Below, in pieces: positions 51,115-60,429 of a stretch of 64,000 bases of DNA (its first letter is position 1; every line of letters starts with the position of its first letter). Position numbers and translations under genes: made by a program. The notes under the pieces were generated by a model, which made no database searches, was not told the DNA's origin, and saw nothing but the letters and a program-made list of their open reading frames with translations. Origin of the DNA: Nocardioides cavernae (GTDB lineage: Bacteria; Actinomycetota; Actinomycetes; Propionibacteriales; Nocardioidaceae); contig NZ_JAFBCA010000001.1 of the NCBI RefSeq assembly GCF_016907475.1, positions 2,170,001 to 2,234,000 of the forward strand, given 5' to 3'.

Positions 51115-52119
51115 GTGCCCGCACCGCTCGCGCCCGACTTCCGGCCGCAGTACCACCAGCTCCACCGGGTCGGGCGGCCCGGTTGGTGGCGCTCGGTCGT
51201 GGGCGTCGTGCTGCTCCTCGTCCTGGTCTTCGCCGTCGTGCCGCTCGTCGCCGGCGGCGTTGCCTTCGTGATGCTGCTCGCCACGGGCAGCAGCACGAGC
51301 GAGGCCTCGGCCGTCCTCGACGTGACGGCGGAGGCGACGCCCGCCGGGCTCGCCCTGCTCAACGTGATCATCGCCGCGGCGATCCCGCTGACCTTCCTGG
51401 TCACGTGGTGGCTGCACCGGCTCAAGCCGCGCTGGGTCTCCTCGGTGGCGCCCCGCCTGCGGTGGGGCTACCTCTTCGTCTGCCTGGGCCTGTCGGTGGT
51501 GGCGCTCCTCGCCTCGCTCGGCGTGGCGATGCTGCTGCCGGTGCAGTCCGGCGACATGCCGGCGGGCACGGTCAACGACTTCACCTCGCAGACACGCGAC
51601 TTCATCCTCGTCATCCTGCTCCTGACGCCGCTCCAGGCCGCCGGGGAGGAGTACCTGTTCCGCGGCTACCTCACCCAGGCCTTCGGGTCGCTCGTGTGGG
51701 CCAAGCAGGCGTCGCAGGCGCTGGCCGTGCTGGGACCGGCGCTGATCTTCGCGCTCTTCCACGGCCTGTCGCAGGACTGGCCGGTCTTCTTCGACCGCTT
51801 CGCCTTCGGTGTCGTCGCCGGGATCCTCGTCATCCGCACCGGGGGCCTGGAGGCCCCCATCGCGATGCATGTGCTCAACAACTTCCTGGCCTTCGGTCTC
51901 GCGCTCACCTTCGGCGACCTGACCACGGCGCTCAACGCGGAGGGGGGCAGCAGCTGGTGGACGATCCTCTCGACGATGACGCAGTCCCTGGTCTACCTGG
52001 GCCTCGCGACGTGGGTGGCGCGGGCGATGGGCCTCGTCACCGCCGGACCGCCCGTCGGGGGAGCGCTGCCGCCCGCCGGCGGGGACCCCGTTTTGGCCGT
52101 GCCGCCACCCCGCGTGTAA
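51115..52119 (+). CDS. CPBP family intramembrane metalloprotease
   Basis: A 334-residue membrane protein with about eight hydrophobic segments. The CAAX-protease/bacteriocin-processing motifs are complete: EEYLFRG (Glu178, Glu179, Arg183), FALFHGL and HVLNNF. Such proteases process prenylated or signal-like peptides, or protect against bacteriocins; the actual substrate is unknown. GTG at 51115, five bases after gltX, so it is co-transcribed with it. A proline-rich tail ends the protein. Confidence 0.9.
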   Translation: MPAPLAPDFRPQYHQLHRVGRPGWWRSVVGVVLLLVLVFAVVPLVAGGVAFVMLLATGSSTSEASAVLDVTAEATPAGLALLNVIIAAAIPLTFLVTWWLHRLKPRWVSSVAPRLRWGYLFVCLGLSVVALLASLGVAMLLPVQSGDMPAGTVNDFTSQTRDFILVILLLTPLQAAGEEYLFRGYLTQAFGSLVWAKQASQALAVLGPALIFALFHGLSQDWPVFFDRFAFGVVAGILVIRTGGLEAPIAMHVLNNFLAFGLALTFGDLTTALNAEGGSSWWTILSTMTQSLVYLGLATWVARAMGLVTAGPPVGGALPPAGGDPVLAVPPPRV

Positions 52120-52192
52120 CGTTCGGGATCGGTTCCGCGAGGAATCGCGTGGTGGTCAGGACGATCGCAGGTCGGTCGAACTGATACCCCCA

Positions 52193-52264
52193 TGGGGTAT
52201 GGTGTAATTGGCAACACGGCTGGTTCTGGTCCAGTTGTTCTAGGTTCGAGTCCTAGTACCCCAG
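52193..52264 (+). tRNA. tRNA-Gln (anticodon CTG)
   Basis: 72-nt cloverleaf. Acceptor stem TGGGGTA (52193-52199) with TACCCCA (52257-52263), discriminator G52264; anticodon stem GCTGG/CCAGT around loop TTCTGGT with anticodon CTG; T-arm GGTTCGAGTCC. CCA is not encoded. Confidence 0.93.
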
Positions 52265-52352
52265 CGGATCCGCCCCAGCAGGGGCCGGATTTGGTGCGGC
52301 ACTCCAACTTCGGTAGAGTTTCGCTCCGCTGCTCCAGGGCAGCAACATGCAA

Positions 52353-52428
52353 GCCCCCGTCGTCTAGCGGCCTAGGACGTCGCCCTCTCACGGCGGTAAC
52401 GCCGGTTCAAATCCGGTCGGGGGTACCA
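52353..52428 (+). tRNA. tRNA-Glu (anticodon CTC)
   Basis: Acceptor stem GCCCCCG (52353-52359) with CGGGGGT (52418-52424), discriminator A52425, encoded CCA at 52426-52428. Anticodon loop CTCTCAC between TCGCC and GGCGG gives anticodon CTC; T-arm GGTTCAAATCC. 88 bases downstream of the tRNA-Gln gene. Confidence 0.94.
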
Positions 52429-52436
52429 ACGCATGG

Positions 52437-52464
52437 AAGGGCCCGGTCCTCGGACCGGGCCCTT
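52437..52464 (+). terminator. tRNA operon terminator
   Basis: Inverted repeat AAGGGCCCGGTC (52437-52448), loop CTCG, GACCGGGCCCTT (52453-52464), starting eight bases after the tRNA-Glu CCA. Confidence 0.75.
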
Positions 52465-52508
52465 CGTCGTCGTCGGGCACTGCGCGTGGTGGGCTAGCAT
52501 CCGCGCCC

Positions 52509-53930
52509 ATGACTGACGGGCCCCGGCTGGTTGCCGGCATCGACTCCTCCACCCAGTCCTGCAAGGTGGTCGTCCGCGACGCCGGGACAGGCGCGCTCGT
52601 GCGGCAGGGCCGCGCCGTCCACCCGGACGGCACGGAGGTGCACCCGGACCACTGGTGGGCCGCGCTGCAGGAGGCGATCGCCGAGGCGGGAGGCCTGGAC
52701 GACGTGGCTGCTGTCAGCGTCGGCGGCCAGCAGCACGGCATGGTCTGCCTCGACGAGGACGGCACCGTCGTACGCCCCGCGCTGCTGTGGAACGACACCC
52801 GCTCGGCCGGCGCTGCCCGCGACCTCGTCGACGAGCTCGGAGGTCCCGAGGAGGGCGGTCGCGCCTGGGCCGAGGCGGTCGGTGTGGTGCCGGTCGCGTC
52901 CTTCACCGTGACCAAGCTGCGCTGGCTCGCCGAGCACGAGCCCGAGCACGCCCGTCGTACGGCCGCGGTGTGCCTGCCGCACGACTGGCTCACCTGGAGG
53001 CTGTCCGGGAGCACCGACCTGCACGACCTGACGACGGACCGCAGTGACGCCAGCGGCACGGGCTACTGGTCGGCCGCGACAGGGGCCTACCGCACCGACC
53101 TGCTCGAGCGTGCCTTCGGCGCCGTGCCGCACCTGCCGCGCGTCGTGGCGCCCGGCGAGGTGGCGGCGACGGTGAACGGCACCGCCGTGGGTGCGGGCGC
53201 CGGTGACAACGCGGCCGCCGCTCTGGGACTGGGCGCAGGGGAGGGCGACGTGGTCGTCTCGATCGGGACCTCCGGCGTCGTCACGGCCGTCACCAGCAAG
53301 CCCGCCGTCGACCCCACCGGCTCGGTCGCGGGCTTCGCCGACGCCACGGGGTTGTTCCTCCCGCTCGTCGCGACCCTCAACGGGGCGCGGGTCCTCGACG
53401 CCGCGGCCCGCCTCCTCGACGTCGACCACGAGACGCTGTCGCACCTCGCGCTCGAGGCCCCCGCCGGCGCCGGCGGACTGGTGCTGGTGCCCTACCTCGA
53501 GGGGGAGCGCACTCCCAACCTGCCCGACGCCACCGGCTCGCTGCACGGCCTCACCCTCGCCACCGCCACCCGGCCGGCGCTCGCCCGTGCCAGCGTCGAG
53601 GGGTTGGTGTGCAGCCTCGCGGACGGTCTCGACGCCGTCGTCGCCACCGGGGTCACCCCCGCGCGCGTCCTGCTGGTCGGGGGCGCGGCCGCATCCGAGG
53701 CGGTGCGCACGGTCGCCGCGGAGGTGCTCGGCGTACCGGTCGACGTGCCGCCGCCGGGGGAGTACGTCGCCGACGGTGCCGCACGCCAGGCGGCCTGGGC
53801 GCTGTCGGGCTCGGACGCGCCGCCGGAGTGGGTCCGGGAGGGGACCCGGCGCTACGCCACGGACCCCGTGCCGAGCGTGCGCGCGCGCTACGCCGAGGGG
53901 CGATCGCGGCACCTGGACAAGACCACCTGA
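52509..53930 (+). CDS. xylB: Xylulokinase
   Basis: A 473-residue FGGY-family sugar kinase. [15 protein letters not shown] at the start, [13 protein letters not shown] near residue 72 and LWNDTRS near 96 are xylulokinase-like substrate and phosphate motifs; the catalytic Asp is Asp233 in [31 protein letters not shown] is also characteristic. It phosphorylates D-xylulose for the pentose phosphate pathway. A TAGCAT at 52495-52500 may be its -10. It precedes the ROK repressor gene and is part of the xylose locus. Confidence 0.92.
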   Translation: MTDGPRLVAGIDSSTQSCKVVVRDAGTGALVRQGRAVHPDGTEVHPDHWWAALQEAIAEAGGLDDVAAVSVGGQQHGMVCLDEDGTVVRPALLWNDTRSAGAARDLVDELGGPEEGGRAWAEAVGVVPVASFTVTKLRWLAEHEPEHARRTAAVCLPHDWLTWRLSGSTDLHDLTTDRSDASGTGYWSAATGAYRTDLLERAFGAVPHLPRVVAPGEVAATVNGTAVGAGAGDNAAAALGLGAGEGDVVVSIGTSGVVTAVTSKPAVDPTGSVAGFADATGLFLPLVATLNGARVLDAAARLLDVDHETLSHLALEAPAGAGGLVLVPYLEGERTPNLPDATGSLHGLTLATATRPALARASVEGLVCSLADGLDAVVATGVTPARVLLVGGAAASEAVRTVAAEVLGVPVDVPPPGEYVADGAARQAAWALSGSDAPPEWVREGTRRYATDPVPSVRARYAEGRSRHLDKTT

Positions 53931-53948
53931 ACTTTCTTCGTGCGACCC

Positions 53949-53996
53949 TTGACGTGACGGCCATCACCCATTTAGTTTGGCGGTCCGTCAAACTAA
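53949..53996 (+). promoter_or_regulatory. Promoter and palindromic operator of the ROK repressor gene
   Basis: TTAGTTTG (53972-53979), nine-base spacer, CAAACTAA (53989-53996) form the operator; ACCCAT on the left and ATGGGT on the right extend it imperfectly. TTGACG (53949-53954) and TTTAGT (53971-53976), 16 bases apart, form a likely promoter whose -10 overlaps the left arm. The same kind of AGTTTG-N-CAAACT palindrome is used by ROK repressors of pentose genes in other actinobacteria. Confidence 0.78.
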
Positions 53997-54033
53997 TGGG
54001 TGACCGAGGTCACACGCAGGATCGAGGACGCCG

Positions 54034-55305
54034 ATGTCGCAGGTGCGGGATGGCTGGTCGACGACCGGCACCGGCGGTGCCGACCAGGGCACCGTCCGCC
54101 GCGCGAACCTGTCGCTCGTCCTCCGCAGCCTCCGCGAGGACGGCGCCCGGTCCCGGGCCCGACTCGCCGCCGACCTCGGTCTCAACAAGGCCACCGTCTC
54201 CAGCCTCGTCACCGAGCTGCGCGAGCGCGGCCTGGTCCGCGAGGGCAGCGCCGAGCGTGGCGCCGTCGGGCGTCCCGGCACGATCGTCGAGATCGACGGT
54301 GCCGGGGCCTACGGCCTCGGTGCCGAGATCAACGTCCACCACGTCTCGACCCGTGCGGTCGACCTGGCGGGCGCCGTCGTCAGCGAGCGGCGTACGTCGG
54401 TGGACACCCGCGGCCTCGAGCCCGACGAGGTGGTCGACCGGCTGGTGGAGCTGGTCCAAGGCACCCTCGCCGACCTGGCCGCGCTGGGCGCGGCCCCGGT
54501 CGCGGCGGTCGTGGGAGTGGCGGGCCTGGTCGACCACGACCGCGGCACCGTCTCGGTCGCGGCCAACCTCGGGTGGCAGGACGTCGCGCTGGCCAGCCTG
54601 CTGCGCGCCAGGCTCGGCGACCCCGGATACCTCCTCGAGGTGGACAACGAGGCCAACCTCGCCGCCGTCGCCGAGGCCGTCCCCGGCGACCCCGAGCGCC
54701 GCGACATCCTCGTCATCCACGGCGAGGTCGGCATCGGTGGCGGCATCGTCGCCGACGGCCGGCCGCTCGCCGGGCGGCGCGGCTACGCCGGCGAGTTCGG
54801 CCACATGGTCGTCGACCGCGACGGCAACCGGTGCGGCTGCGGTCGCACGGGGTGCTGGGAGACCGTCATCGGCCTCAGCCACCTCATCGAGCTGGCCGCT
54901 GCGGGCGAGGACGACCTGCTGCGTTCGCCCCTCATCGACCTCGAGGGCAAGGTCGAGGAGATCACCCGCCGTGCCGCCGCGGGCGACGAGCGGACCTTGG
55001 CCGCGCTGAGCGAGGTCGGCCGCTGGGTGGGCATCGGCGCCGCGATCCTCACCAACGTGCTCAACCCCGGGATGATCGTGCTCTCGGGCTACCTCGGCGA
55101 GATCGGTGAGCGGATCCGCCCCGAGGTCGAGTCCGAGCTCGTCGCCGGGGTGCTCGCCCCCGACGCAGGCGGCACGCGCATCGCGCTCTCGAGCCTCGGC
55201 TTCTCGGCAGCGGTGCACGGTGCCGCCGCCGTCGCCATCGACCACGTCTACGACGACCCCACGCTCGTGCCCCGGGCGGTCCCCACGCTGGAGGTGATGT
55301 CATGA
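54034..55305 (+). CDS. ROK family transcription repressor (XylR-like)
   Basis: A 423-residue ROK protein with an N-terminal winged helix (VLRSLREDGARSRARLAADLGLNKATVSSLVTELRERGLV, read in part, residues about 28-68) and a C-terminal sugar-kinase-like domain. The zinc motif HMVVDRDGNRCGCGRTGCWE (in part, near residue 255) is present. It is XylR-like and should release DNA on binding a sugar. It is transcribed with the ABC transporter genes downstream (ATGA overlap with the ATPase gene) and lies next to a matching palindromic operator, so autoregulation and control of the locus are likely. Confidence 0.9.
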   Translation: MSQVRDGWSTTGTGGADQGTVRRANLSLVLRSLREDGARSRARLAADLGLNKATVSSLVTELRERGLVREGSAERGAVGRPGTIVEIDGAGAYGLGAEINVHHVSTRAVDLAGAVVSERRTSVDTRGLEPDEVVDRLVELVQGTLADLAALGAAPVAAVVGVAGLVDHDRGTVSVAANLGWQDVALASLLRARLGDPGYLLEVDNEANLAAVAEAVPGDPERRDILVIHGEVGIGGGIVADGRPLAGRRGYAGEFGHMVVDRDGNRCGCGRTGCWETVIGLSHLIELAAAGEDDLLRSPLIDLEGKVEEITRRAAAGDERTLAALSEVGRWVGIGAAILTNVLNPGMIVLSGYLGEIGERIRPEVESELVAGVLAPDAGGTRIALSSLGFSAAVHGAAAVAIDHVYDDPTLVPRAVPTLEVMS

Positions 55306-56813
55306 ACGACGCCCCGCTGCTCACCATGCGCGGCATCGTCAAGCGGTTCCCCGGAGTGCTCGCGCTCGGAGGAGTCGAGCTCGAGGTGCGCGCAGGGGAG
55401 GTGCACTGCCTGCTCGGCCAGAACGGCGCCGGCAAGTCGACGCTGATCAAGATCCTGTCCGCGAGCTACCAGCCCGACGAGGGCGAGATCCTGTGGGAGG
55501 GCGAGCCGGTCGCGCTGTCGACGCCCCAGACCGCGATGGACCTCGGCATCTCCACGATCTACCAGGAGCTCGACCTCGTCCCCGACCTCAGCGTCGCCGA
55601 GAACATCTTCCTGGGCCACGAGCTCAGCACCGCCGGTTTCAGCCACCGCGGGGAGACGATCCGTCGGACGCGCGAGCTGTTCGCCCGGCTCGGGCACTCC
55701 GAGATCCAGCCCACCCGCTCGGTCGGCCGGCTCTCGCCCGCCGCACAGCAGATCGTCAGCATGGCGCGCGCCCTCTCCCACGACACCCGGCTGCTCATCC
55801 TCGACGAGCCGTCCGCCGTGCTCGACCAGGGCGAGGTCAACAACCTGTTCCGCGTCATCCGCGACCTCACCGCCGAAGGCGTGGCCGTCGTCTACATCTC
55901 GCACCGGCTCGAGGAGATCCGCCAGATCGGCGACCGGATCACCGTCCTCAAGGACGGCAGCACCGTCGCCACCGGTCTCGCCGTCGACCAGACGCCGACG
56001 AGCGAGCTGATCAAGCTGATGACGGGCCGGTCCATCGAGTACGTCTTCCCGCCCCGCGGCGAGGTCGTCGCGCCGACCGGCGACCCGATCCTCGAGGTCA
56101 CCGGCCTCGAGCTGCCGGGCGTCTTCACCGGCGTCGACCTGAGCGTGCGGGCGGGGGAGATCGTCGGTCTCGCCGGGCTCGTCGGTGCCGGACGCTCGGA
56201 GATCCTCGAGACCCTCTACGGCGCTCGGCGGCCGTCGGCGGGCACCGTGCGGGTCTCCGGCAAGGATCTGCGTCGCGGCTCCGTGCCCGCCGCGGTCAAG
56301 GCCGGCGTCGGGCTCGCTCCCGAGGAGCGCAAGAGCCAGGGCCTCCTGCTCGACCAGGCCATCTACAGCAACATCACCGTGTCCACGCTGGGGCGCTTCA
56401 GCCGGTTCGGGCTGCTCGACAGCCGCGCCGAGCGCAAGCGCTCCGCCGAGATCGCGGAGTCCCTCGACGTCCGCCCGGCGGGGGTGGACCGCCTCGTGCG
56501 CCTCCTGTCGGGCGGCAACCAGCAGAAGGTCGTCCTCGCCCGGTGGCTGCTCCGCGAGTGCCGGGTGCTGCTCCTGGACGAGCCGACCCGAGGGGTGGAC
56601 GTCGGCGCTCGCGCCGAGATCTACGCCCTCGTCCGCTCGCTGGCCGACTCCGGCGTCGCCGTCGTGGTCGTGTCGAGCGAGGTTGAGGAGGTGCTCGGGC
56701 TCGCGGACCGGGTTCTCGTGGTCCGTGAGGGCCGTGTCGTGCACGAAGGTCCCGCGGGTGAGATCGACGAGTCCCGCGTCCTGGACCTGGTCATGGAAGG
56801 AAAGGTCGCATGA
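55302..56813 (+). CDS. Sugar ABC transporter ATP-binding protein (two-domain, XylG/RbsA-like)
   Basis: A 503-residue protein with two ABC modules. The first has Walker A GQNGAGKST (Lys45) and signature LSPAAQQ with Walker B LLILDEPSA; the second has a degenerate Walker A (GLVGAGRSE), signature LSGGNQQKVVLARWLL and Walker B VLLLDEPTRGVDVG. It energises uptake of a pentose, with the permease and binding protein genes downstream. ATG at 55302 overlaps the repressor stop; its own stop overlaps the permease start. Xylose or ribose class by organisation. Confidence 0.92.
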   Translation: MNDAPLLTMRGIVKRFPGVLALGGVELEVRAGEVHCLLGQNGAGKSTLIKILSASYQPDEGEILWEGEPVALSTPQTAMDLGISTIYQELDLVPDLSVAENIFLGHELSTAGFSHRGETIRRTRELFARLGHSEIQPTRSVGRLSPAAQQIVSMARALSHDTRLLILDEPSAVLDQGEVNNLFRVIRDLTAEGVAVVYISHRLEEIRQIGDRITVLKDGSTVATGLAVDQTPTSELIKLMTGRSIEYVFPPRGEVVAPTGDPILEVTGLELPGVFTGVDLSVRAGEIVGLAGLVGAGRSEILETLYGARRPSAGTVRVSGKDLRRGSVPAAVKAGVGLAPEERKSQGLLLDQAIYSNITVSTLGRFSRFGLLDSRAERKRSAEIAESLDVRPAGVDRLVRLLSGGNQQKVVLARWLLRECRVLLLDEPTRGVDVGARAEIYALVRSLADSGVAVVVVSSEVEEVLGLADRVLVVREGRVVHEGPAGEIDESRVLDLVMEGKVA

Positions 56814-57886
56814 GCGAGCAGAGCACGAGCCGAGACGGGGGAGCGGTCGAGAACACCGTCACCCCCTCGACGGACACGGTCACGGTGGAGCGCGCCGCCG
56901 CAGAGTCGGGACGAGGAGGCGGCGGAGGACTGATGAGCGGCCCGTTCGGGCGCAACCTCGGCCTCGTCGTCGCGCTCCTGCTGATCTGTGCGGCCGGCAT
57001 CATCACCGCGGGCGACCGGTTCGCCAGCATCGACAACACCCTCACGATCCTGCGCTTCGCCTCCACCATCGGCGTGGTCAGCATCGGCATGACGTTCGTC
57101 ATCACCGGTGGCGGCATCGACCTGTCCGTGGGGGCGATCCTGGCCCTCTGCTCGGTCTGGGCGACCACCTTCGCCACCCAGACGATGGCGGCGGACACGC
57201 ACTGGGTGATCATGGTGTTCGTCGCCCTGGCCGTCGGCTCCGCCTGCGGGGTCGTCAACGGCATCCTCATCGCCTACGGCAAGGTCGTCCCGTTCATCAC
57301 GACGCTGGCGATGCTCGCCGCCGCCCGCGGTCTCGCCGAGATCATCTCCGAGCGGCGTACGCAGATCGTGACCGTCGACGGCTTCAAGGACTTCTTCTCC
57401 GCCGACGTGCTCGGCGTGCCGTTCCTGGTCATCATCTTCGCGGTCGTCTCGATCGCCGGCTGGATCCTCTTCAACCGCACGACGTTCGGCCGGCGCACGC
57501 TGGCTGTGGGTGGCAACCCCGAGGCCGCACGCCTGGCCGGCATCAACGTCAACCGCCACACCGTGATGCTCTACGTGCTCGTCGGGTTCTGCTGCGGGCT
57601 CGCCGCCCTGATGCTGGTGAGCCGCACGACGACCGGCAGCTCGACGCACGGCACCCTGCTGGAGCTCGACGTCATCGCGGCCGTCGTCATCGGCGGCACC
57701 CTGCTCACCGGAGGGCGCGGGACCATCGTCGGCACCGTCCTCGGCGTGCTCATCTTCGCCACCCTGGGCAACGTGTTCACCCTCAACAACCAGGACACCT
57801 CGACCCAGGCTGTCGCCAAGGGCCTGATCATCGTCGTCGCCGTGCTGCTCCAGCAGCGCCTGGCCCGCAACGCGACGTCGACCTAG
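56810..57886 (+). CDS. Sugar ABC transporter permease (XylH/RbsC-like)
   Basis: A 358-residue permease with about nine hydrophobic segments. GGGIDLSVGAILALCSVWATTFATQ (in part) and GNPEAARLAGINVNRH are typical of ribose/xylose-type permeases, as is GGTLLTGGRGTIVGTVLGVLI. It forms the channel of the sugar importer. The first about 45 residues are polar and cytoplasmic. ATG at 56810 overlaps the ATPase stop. A 102-base gap separates it from the binding-protein gene. Confidence 0.91.
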   Translation: MSEQSTSRDGGAVENTVTPSTDTVTVERAAAESGRGGGGGLMSGPFGRNLGLVVALLLICAAGIITAGDRFASIDNTLTILRFASTIGVVSIGMTFVITGGGIDLSVGAILALCSVWATTFATQTMAADTHWVIMVFVALAVGSACGVVNGILIAYGKVVPFITTLAMLAAARGLAEIISERRTQIVTVDGFKDFFSADVLGVPFLVIIFAVVSIAGWILFNRTTFGRRTLAVGGNPEAARLAGINVNRHTVMLYVLVGFCCGLAALMLVSRTTTGSSTHGTLLELDVIAAVVIGGTLLTGGRGTIVGTVLGVLIFATLGNVFTLNNQDTSTQAVAKGLIIVVAVLLQQRLARNATST

Positions 57887-57988
57887 CGAACGCCCGTCCC
57901 CACCAGCTCGGACCACCGCACCACCATGCCGGCACCCCCGGGGCGCCGGCCGCACCGCAACCATCGAGATGAACAAGGAGCACGACAC

Positions 57989-59065
57989 ATGCGACTGCGC
58001 ACCCCCCTTCGACGGCACCAGAGCCGCCGCTACACCGGCCTCGTGGTCGGCGCGGTCGCCGTCCTCTCCCTGGCCGCCTGCACCGGCAGCGCCGAGGACG
58101 CTGCCGACGACGAGAACAGCGGCTCCGACTCCGCGCCGGCCGCTGCGGCCGGCAGCAACGACGAGGAGGGCGACCAGGTCACGATCGGCTTCTCGGCGCC
58201 CGCCGCCGACCACGGCTGGATGGCCGCCATCACCAACAACGTCCGCGACCTCGCGGAGGAGTACCCCGACATCGACCTCCAGGTCGCGGAGGGCACCAAC
58301 GACGTCAACCTGCAGATCAGCCAGGTCGAGACCTTCATCAACGACAAGGTCGACGCCATCGTCCTGCTGCCCTTCGACGGCGCCGCCATGACGCCCGTCG
58401 CGATCAAGGCGATGGAGGCCGGGATCCCGGTCATCAACGTCGACCGCGAGTTCGACGACCCCAACGCCGCCCGCGTCACCGTCCTCGGTGACAACTACGG
58501 CATGGGCGTCTCGGCCGGCCAGTACGTCTGCGAGCAGGCCGGTGGCGACAAGGACGCCATCGTCGCCGAGATCGCCGGCATCGACTCGCTGCCGCTGACC
58601 CAGGACCGCAGCCAGGGCTTCGAGGACGCGCTGTCCGAGTGCGGCCTCGACGTCGACGCCCGCCAGGCGGCGGAGTTCACCGTCGAGAGCGGTGAGGAGG
58701 TCGCGGCGAACCTGCTCCAGGCCGAGCCGAAGATCGACTTCCTCTGGAACCACGACGACGACCAGGGTGTCGGCGTCCTCGCCGCCATCGAGAACGCCGG
58801 CCGTGACGAGTTCACCATGATCGGCGGCGCCGGCTCGGCCAACGCCATGCGGGCGATCCAGGACGACAACAGCGTGCTCAAGGCGACGGTCATCTACCCC
58901 TCCACCCAGGGCGCCGACGGCGTCAAGCTCGCCCGCCTGCTGGTGCAGGGCAAGGCGATGAGCGACCTCGTCGAGGTCGAGGTGCCCCGCACCGTCCAGC
59001 TCTACGCCCCGGTCGTCACGTCCGACAACGTCGACCAGTTCATCGACTCGGCCTTCGAGTCCTGA
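57989..59065 (+). CDS. Sugar ABC transporter substrate-binding lipoprotein
   Basis: A 358-residue lipoprotein with a lipobox LSLAAC (lipid on Cys31), followed by a Ser/Asp/Ala-rich tether and a periplasmic-binding fold: IGFSAPAADHGWMAAITNNVRD, VINVDREFDDPNAARVTVLGDNYGMGVSAG (read in part), FLWNHDDDQGVGVLAAIENAG. The fold belongs to the ribose/xylose/galactose class. ATG at 57989 has AAGGAG nine bases upstream; an extension to 57926 lacks a ribosome site. It delivers the sugar to the permease encoded just before it. Confidence 0.92.
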   Translation: MRLRTPLRRHQSRRYTGLVVGAVAVLSLAACTGSAEDAADDENSGSDSAPAAAAGSNDEEGDQVTIGFSAPAADHGWMAAITNNVRDLAEEYPDIDLQVAEGTNDVNLQISQVETFINDKVDAIVLLPFDGAAMTPVAIKAMEAGIPVINVDREFDDPNAARVTVLGDNYGMGVSAGQYVCEQAGGDKDAIVAEIAGIDSLPLTQDRSQGFEDALSECGLDVDARQAAEFTVESGEEVAANLLQAEPKIDFLWNHDDDQGVGVLAAIENAGRDEFTMIGGAGSANAMRAIQDDNSVLKATVIYPSTQGADGVKLARLLVQGKAMSDLVEVEVPRTVQLYAPVVTSDNVDQFIDSAFES

Positions 59066-59070
59066 TCGGT

Positions 59071-59103
59071 CCGCGGCGGCTCCCCACCCGGGAGCCGCCG
59101 CGG
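59071..59103 (+). terminator. Hairpin after the binding-protein gene
   Basis: Inverted repeat with 14-bp arms, 59071-59084 and 59090-59103 (CCGCGGCGGCTCC... with ...GGAGCCGCCGCGG), six bases after the stop. It probably ends or thins the transporter message before the oxidoreductase gene. Confidence 0.65.
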
Positions 59104-59235
59104 CACCACCGCCCCGATGGGGCACCAGCACCACCCACAGCACGTCAGCAGCCGCCCGGTCCACACGACAGGGCGTCTCCCGACTGCGCCCTCGCGCGCC
59201 CCTGAATCCCGCACCCTTGCCCACGAGGAGGTCCG

Positions 59236-60429
59236 ATGACCACCACTCCCGAAACCCCTGATGGCCGACGCGACCTGTCGGTCGGCATGGTGGGCTACGC
59301 CTTCATGGGCGCCGCGCACTCCCACGCCTGGCGCACCGCCCCCCGCTTCTTCGACCTGCCGCTCCGTCCCCGGATGGCCGCCGTCGCCGGTCGTGACGCC
59401 GAGGGCGTCCGCGCCGCGGCCGAGCGCCTCGGCTGGGAGTCGACCGAGACGTCGTGGCAGGCCCTGGTCGAGCGCGACGACATCGACCTCGTCGACGTGT
59501 GCACCCCCGGCCACACCCACGCCGAGATCGTGATCGCCGCCCTCGAGGCCGGCAAGCACGTCCTGTGCGAGAAGCCGCTGGCCAACAGCGTCGAGGAGGC
59601 CGAGGCGATGACCCGCGCCGCCGAGCGTGCGGCTGCCGACGGCGTACGCGCCATGGTCGGCTTCACCTACCGGCGCGTGCCGGCCATCTCCCTCGCCCGG
59701 CAGCTCGTCGCCGAGGGACGCCTCGGCACCCTGCACCACGTGCGTGCCCAGTACCTCCAGGACTGGATCGTCGACCCGCAGGCACCGCTGTCGTGGCGCC
59801 TGGAGAAGGACAAGGCCGGTTCCGGGGCGCTCGGCGACATCGGCGCCCACATCATCGACATCACCCAGTTCATCACCGGCGACACCATCACCCGCGTCTC
59901 CGGCCGGCTGCGCACCTTCGTCGACGAGCGGCCGCTCCCCAGCGAGCACGCCGGCCTCTCCGGCACGGCCGGCACGGGCACCGGCAAGGTCACCGTGGAC
60001 GACGCCGCGACCTTCCTCGCAGACTTCCGCGGGGGAGCGATGGGCGTCTTCGAGGCGACCCGCTTCGCCTCGGGCCGCAAGAACGCGATCCGCATCGAGA
60101 TCAACGGCTCGCGCGGCAGCATCGCCTTCGACTTCGAGGACATGAACGTCCTCCACTTCTTCGACGGCACGGAGGACGCCGGCACCGCCGGGTTCCGCCG
60201 GATCCTCGTCACCGAGGCCCAGCACCCTTACGTGGGTGCGTGGTGGCCGCCCGGCCACGTCATCGGCTACGAGCACGGCTTCATCCACCAGGCCGTCGAC
60301 CTCGTCCGCGCGATCGCGGACGGCACCGATCCCACCCCAACCTTTGCCGACGGACTCCAGGTGCAACGCGTCCTGGCCGCGGTCGAGACCAGCTCTGACA
60401 ACGATTCGTGGCAGGAGATCCCCGCATGA
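59236..60429 (+). CDS. Gfo/Idh/MocA family oxidoreductase
   Basis: A 397-residue NAD(P)-dependent sugar or inositol dehydrogenase-type protein. [15 protein letters not shown] is the Rossmann region; [16 protein letters not shown] carries the catalytic Lys; [21 protein letters not shown] the conserved Asp and His. These enzymes oxidise or epimerise sugars and sugar derivatives. A GAGGAGG-like site (GAGGAGG at 59226-59232) precedes the ATG at 59236. It shares a 4-base overlap with xylA, so it is made together with it. A role in D-xylose oxidation or in use of a related sugar is likely, but substrate is not fixed. Confidence 0.92.
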   Translation: MTTTPETPDGRRDLSVGMVGYAFMGAAHSHAWRTAPRFFDLPLRPRMAAVAGRDAEGVRAAAERLGWESTETSWQALVERDDIDLVDVCTPGHTHAEIVIAALEAGKHVLCEKPLANSVEEAEAMTRAAERAAADGVRAMVGFTYRRVPAISLARQLVAEGRLGTLHHVRAQYLQDWIVDPQAPLSWRLEKDKAGSGALGDIGAHIIDITQFITGDTITRVSGRLRTFVDERPLPSEHAGLSGTAGTGTGKVTVDDAATFLADFRGGAMGVFEATRFASGRKNAIRIEINGSRGSIAFDFEDMNVLHFFDGTEDAGTAGFRRILVTEAQHPYVGAWWPPGHVIGYEHGFIHQAVDLVRAIADGTDPTPTFADGLQVQRVLAAVETSSDNDSWQEIPA

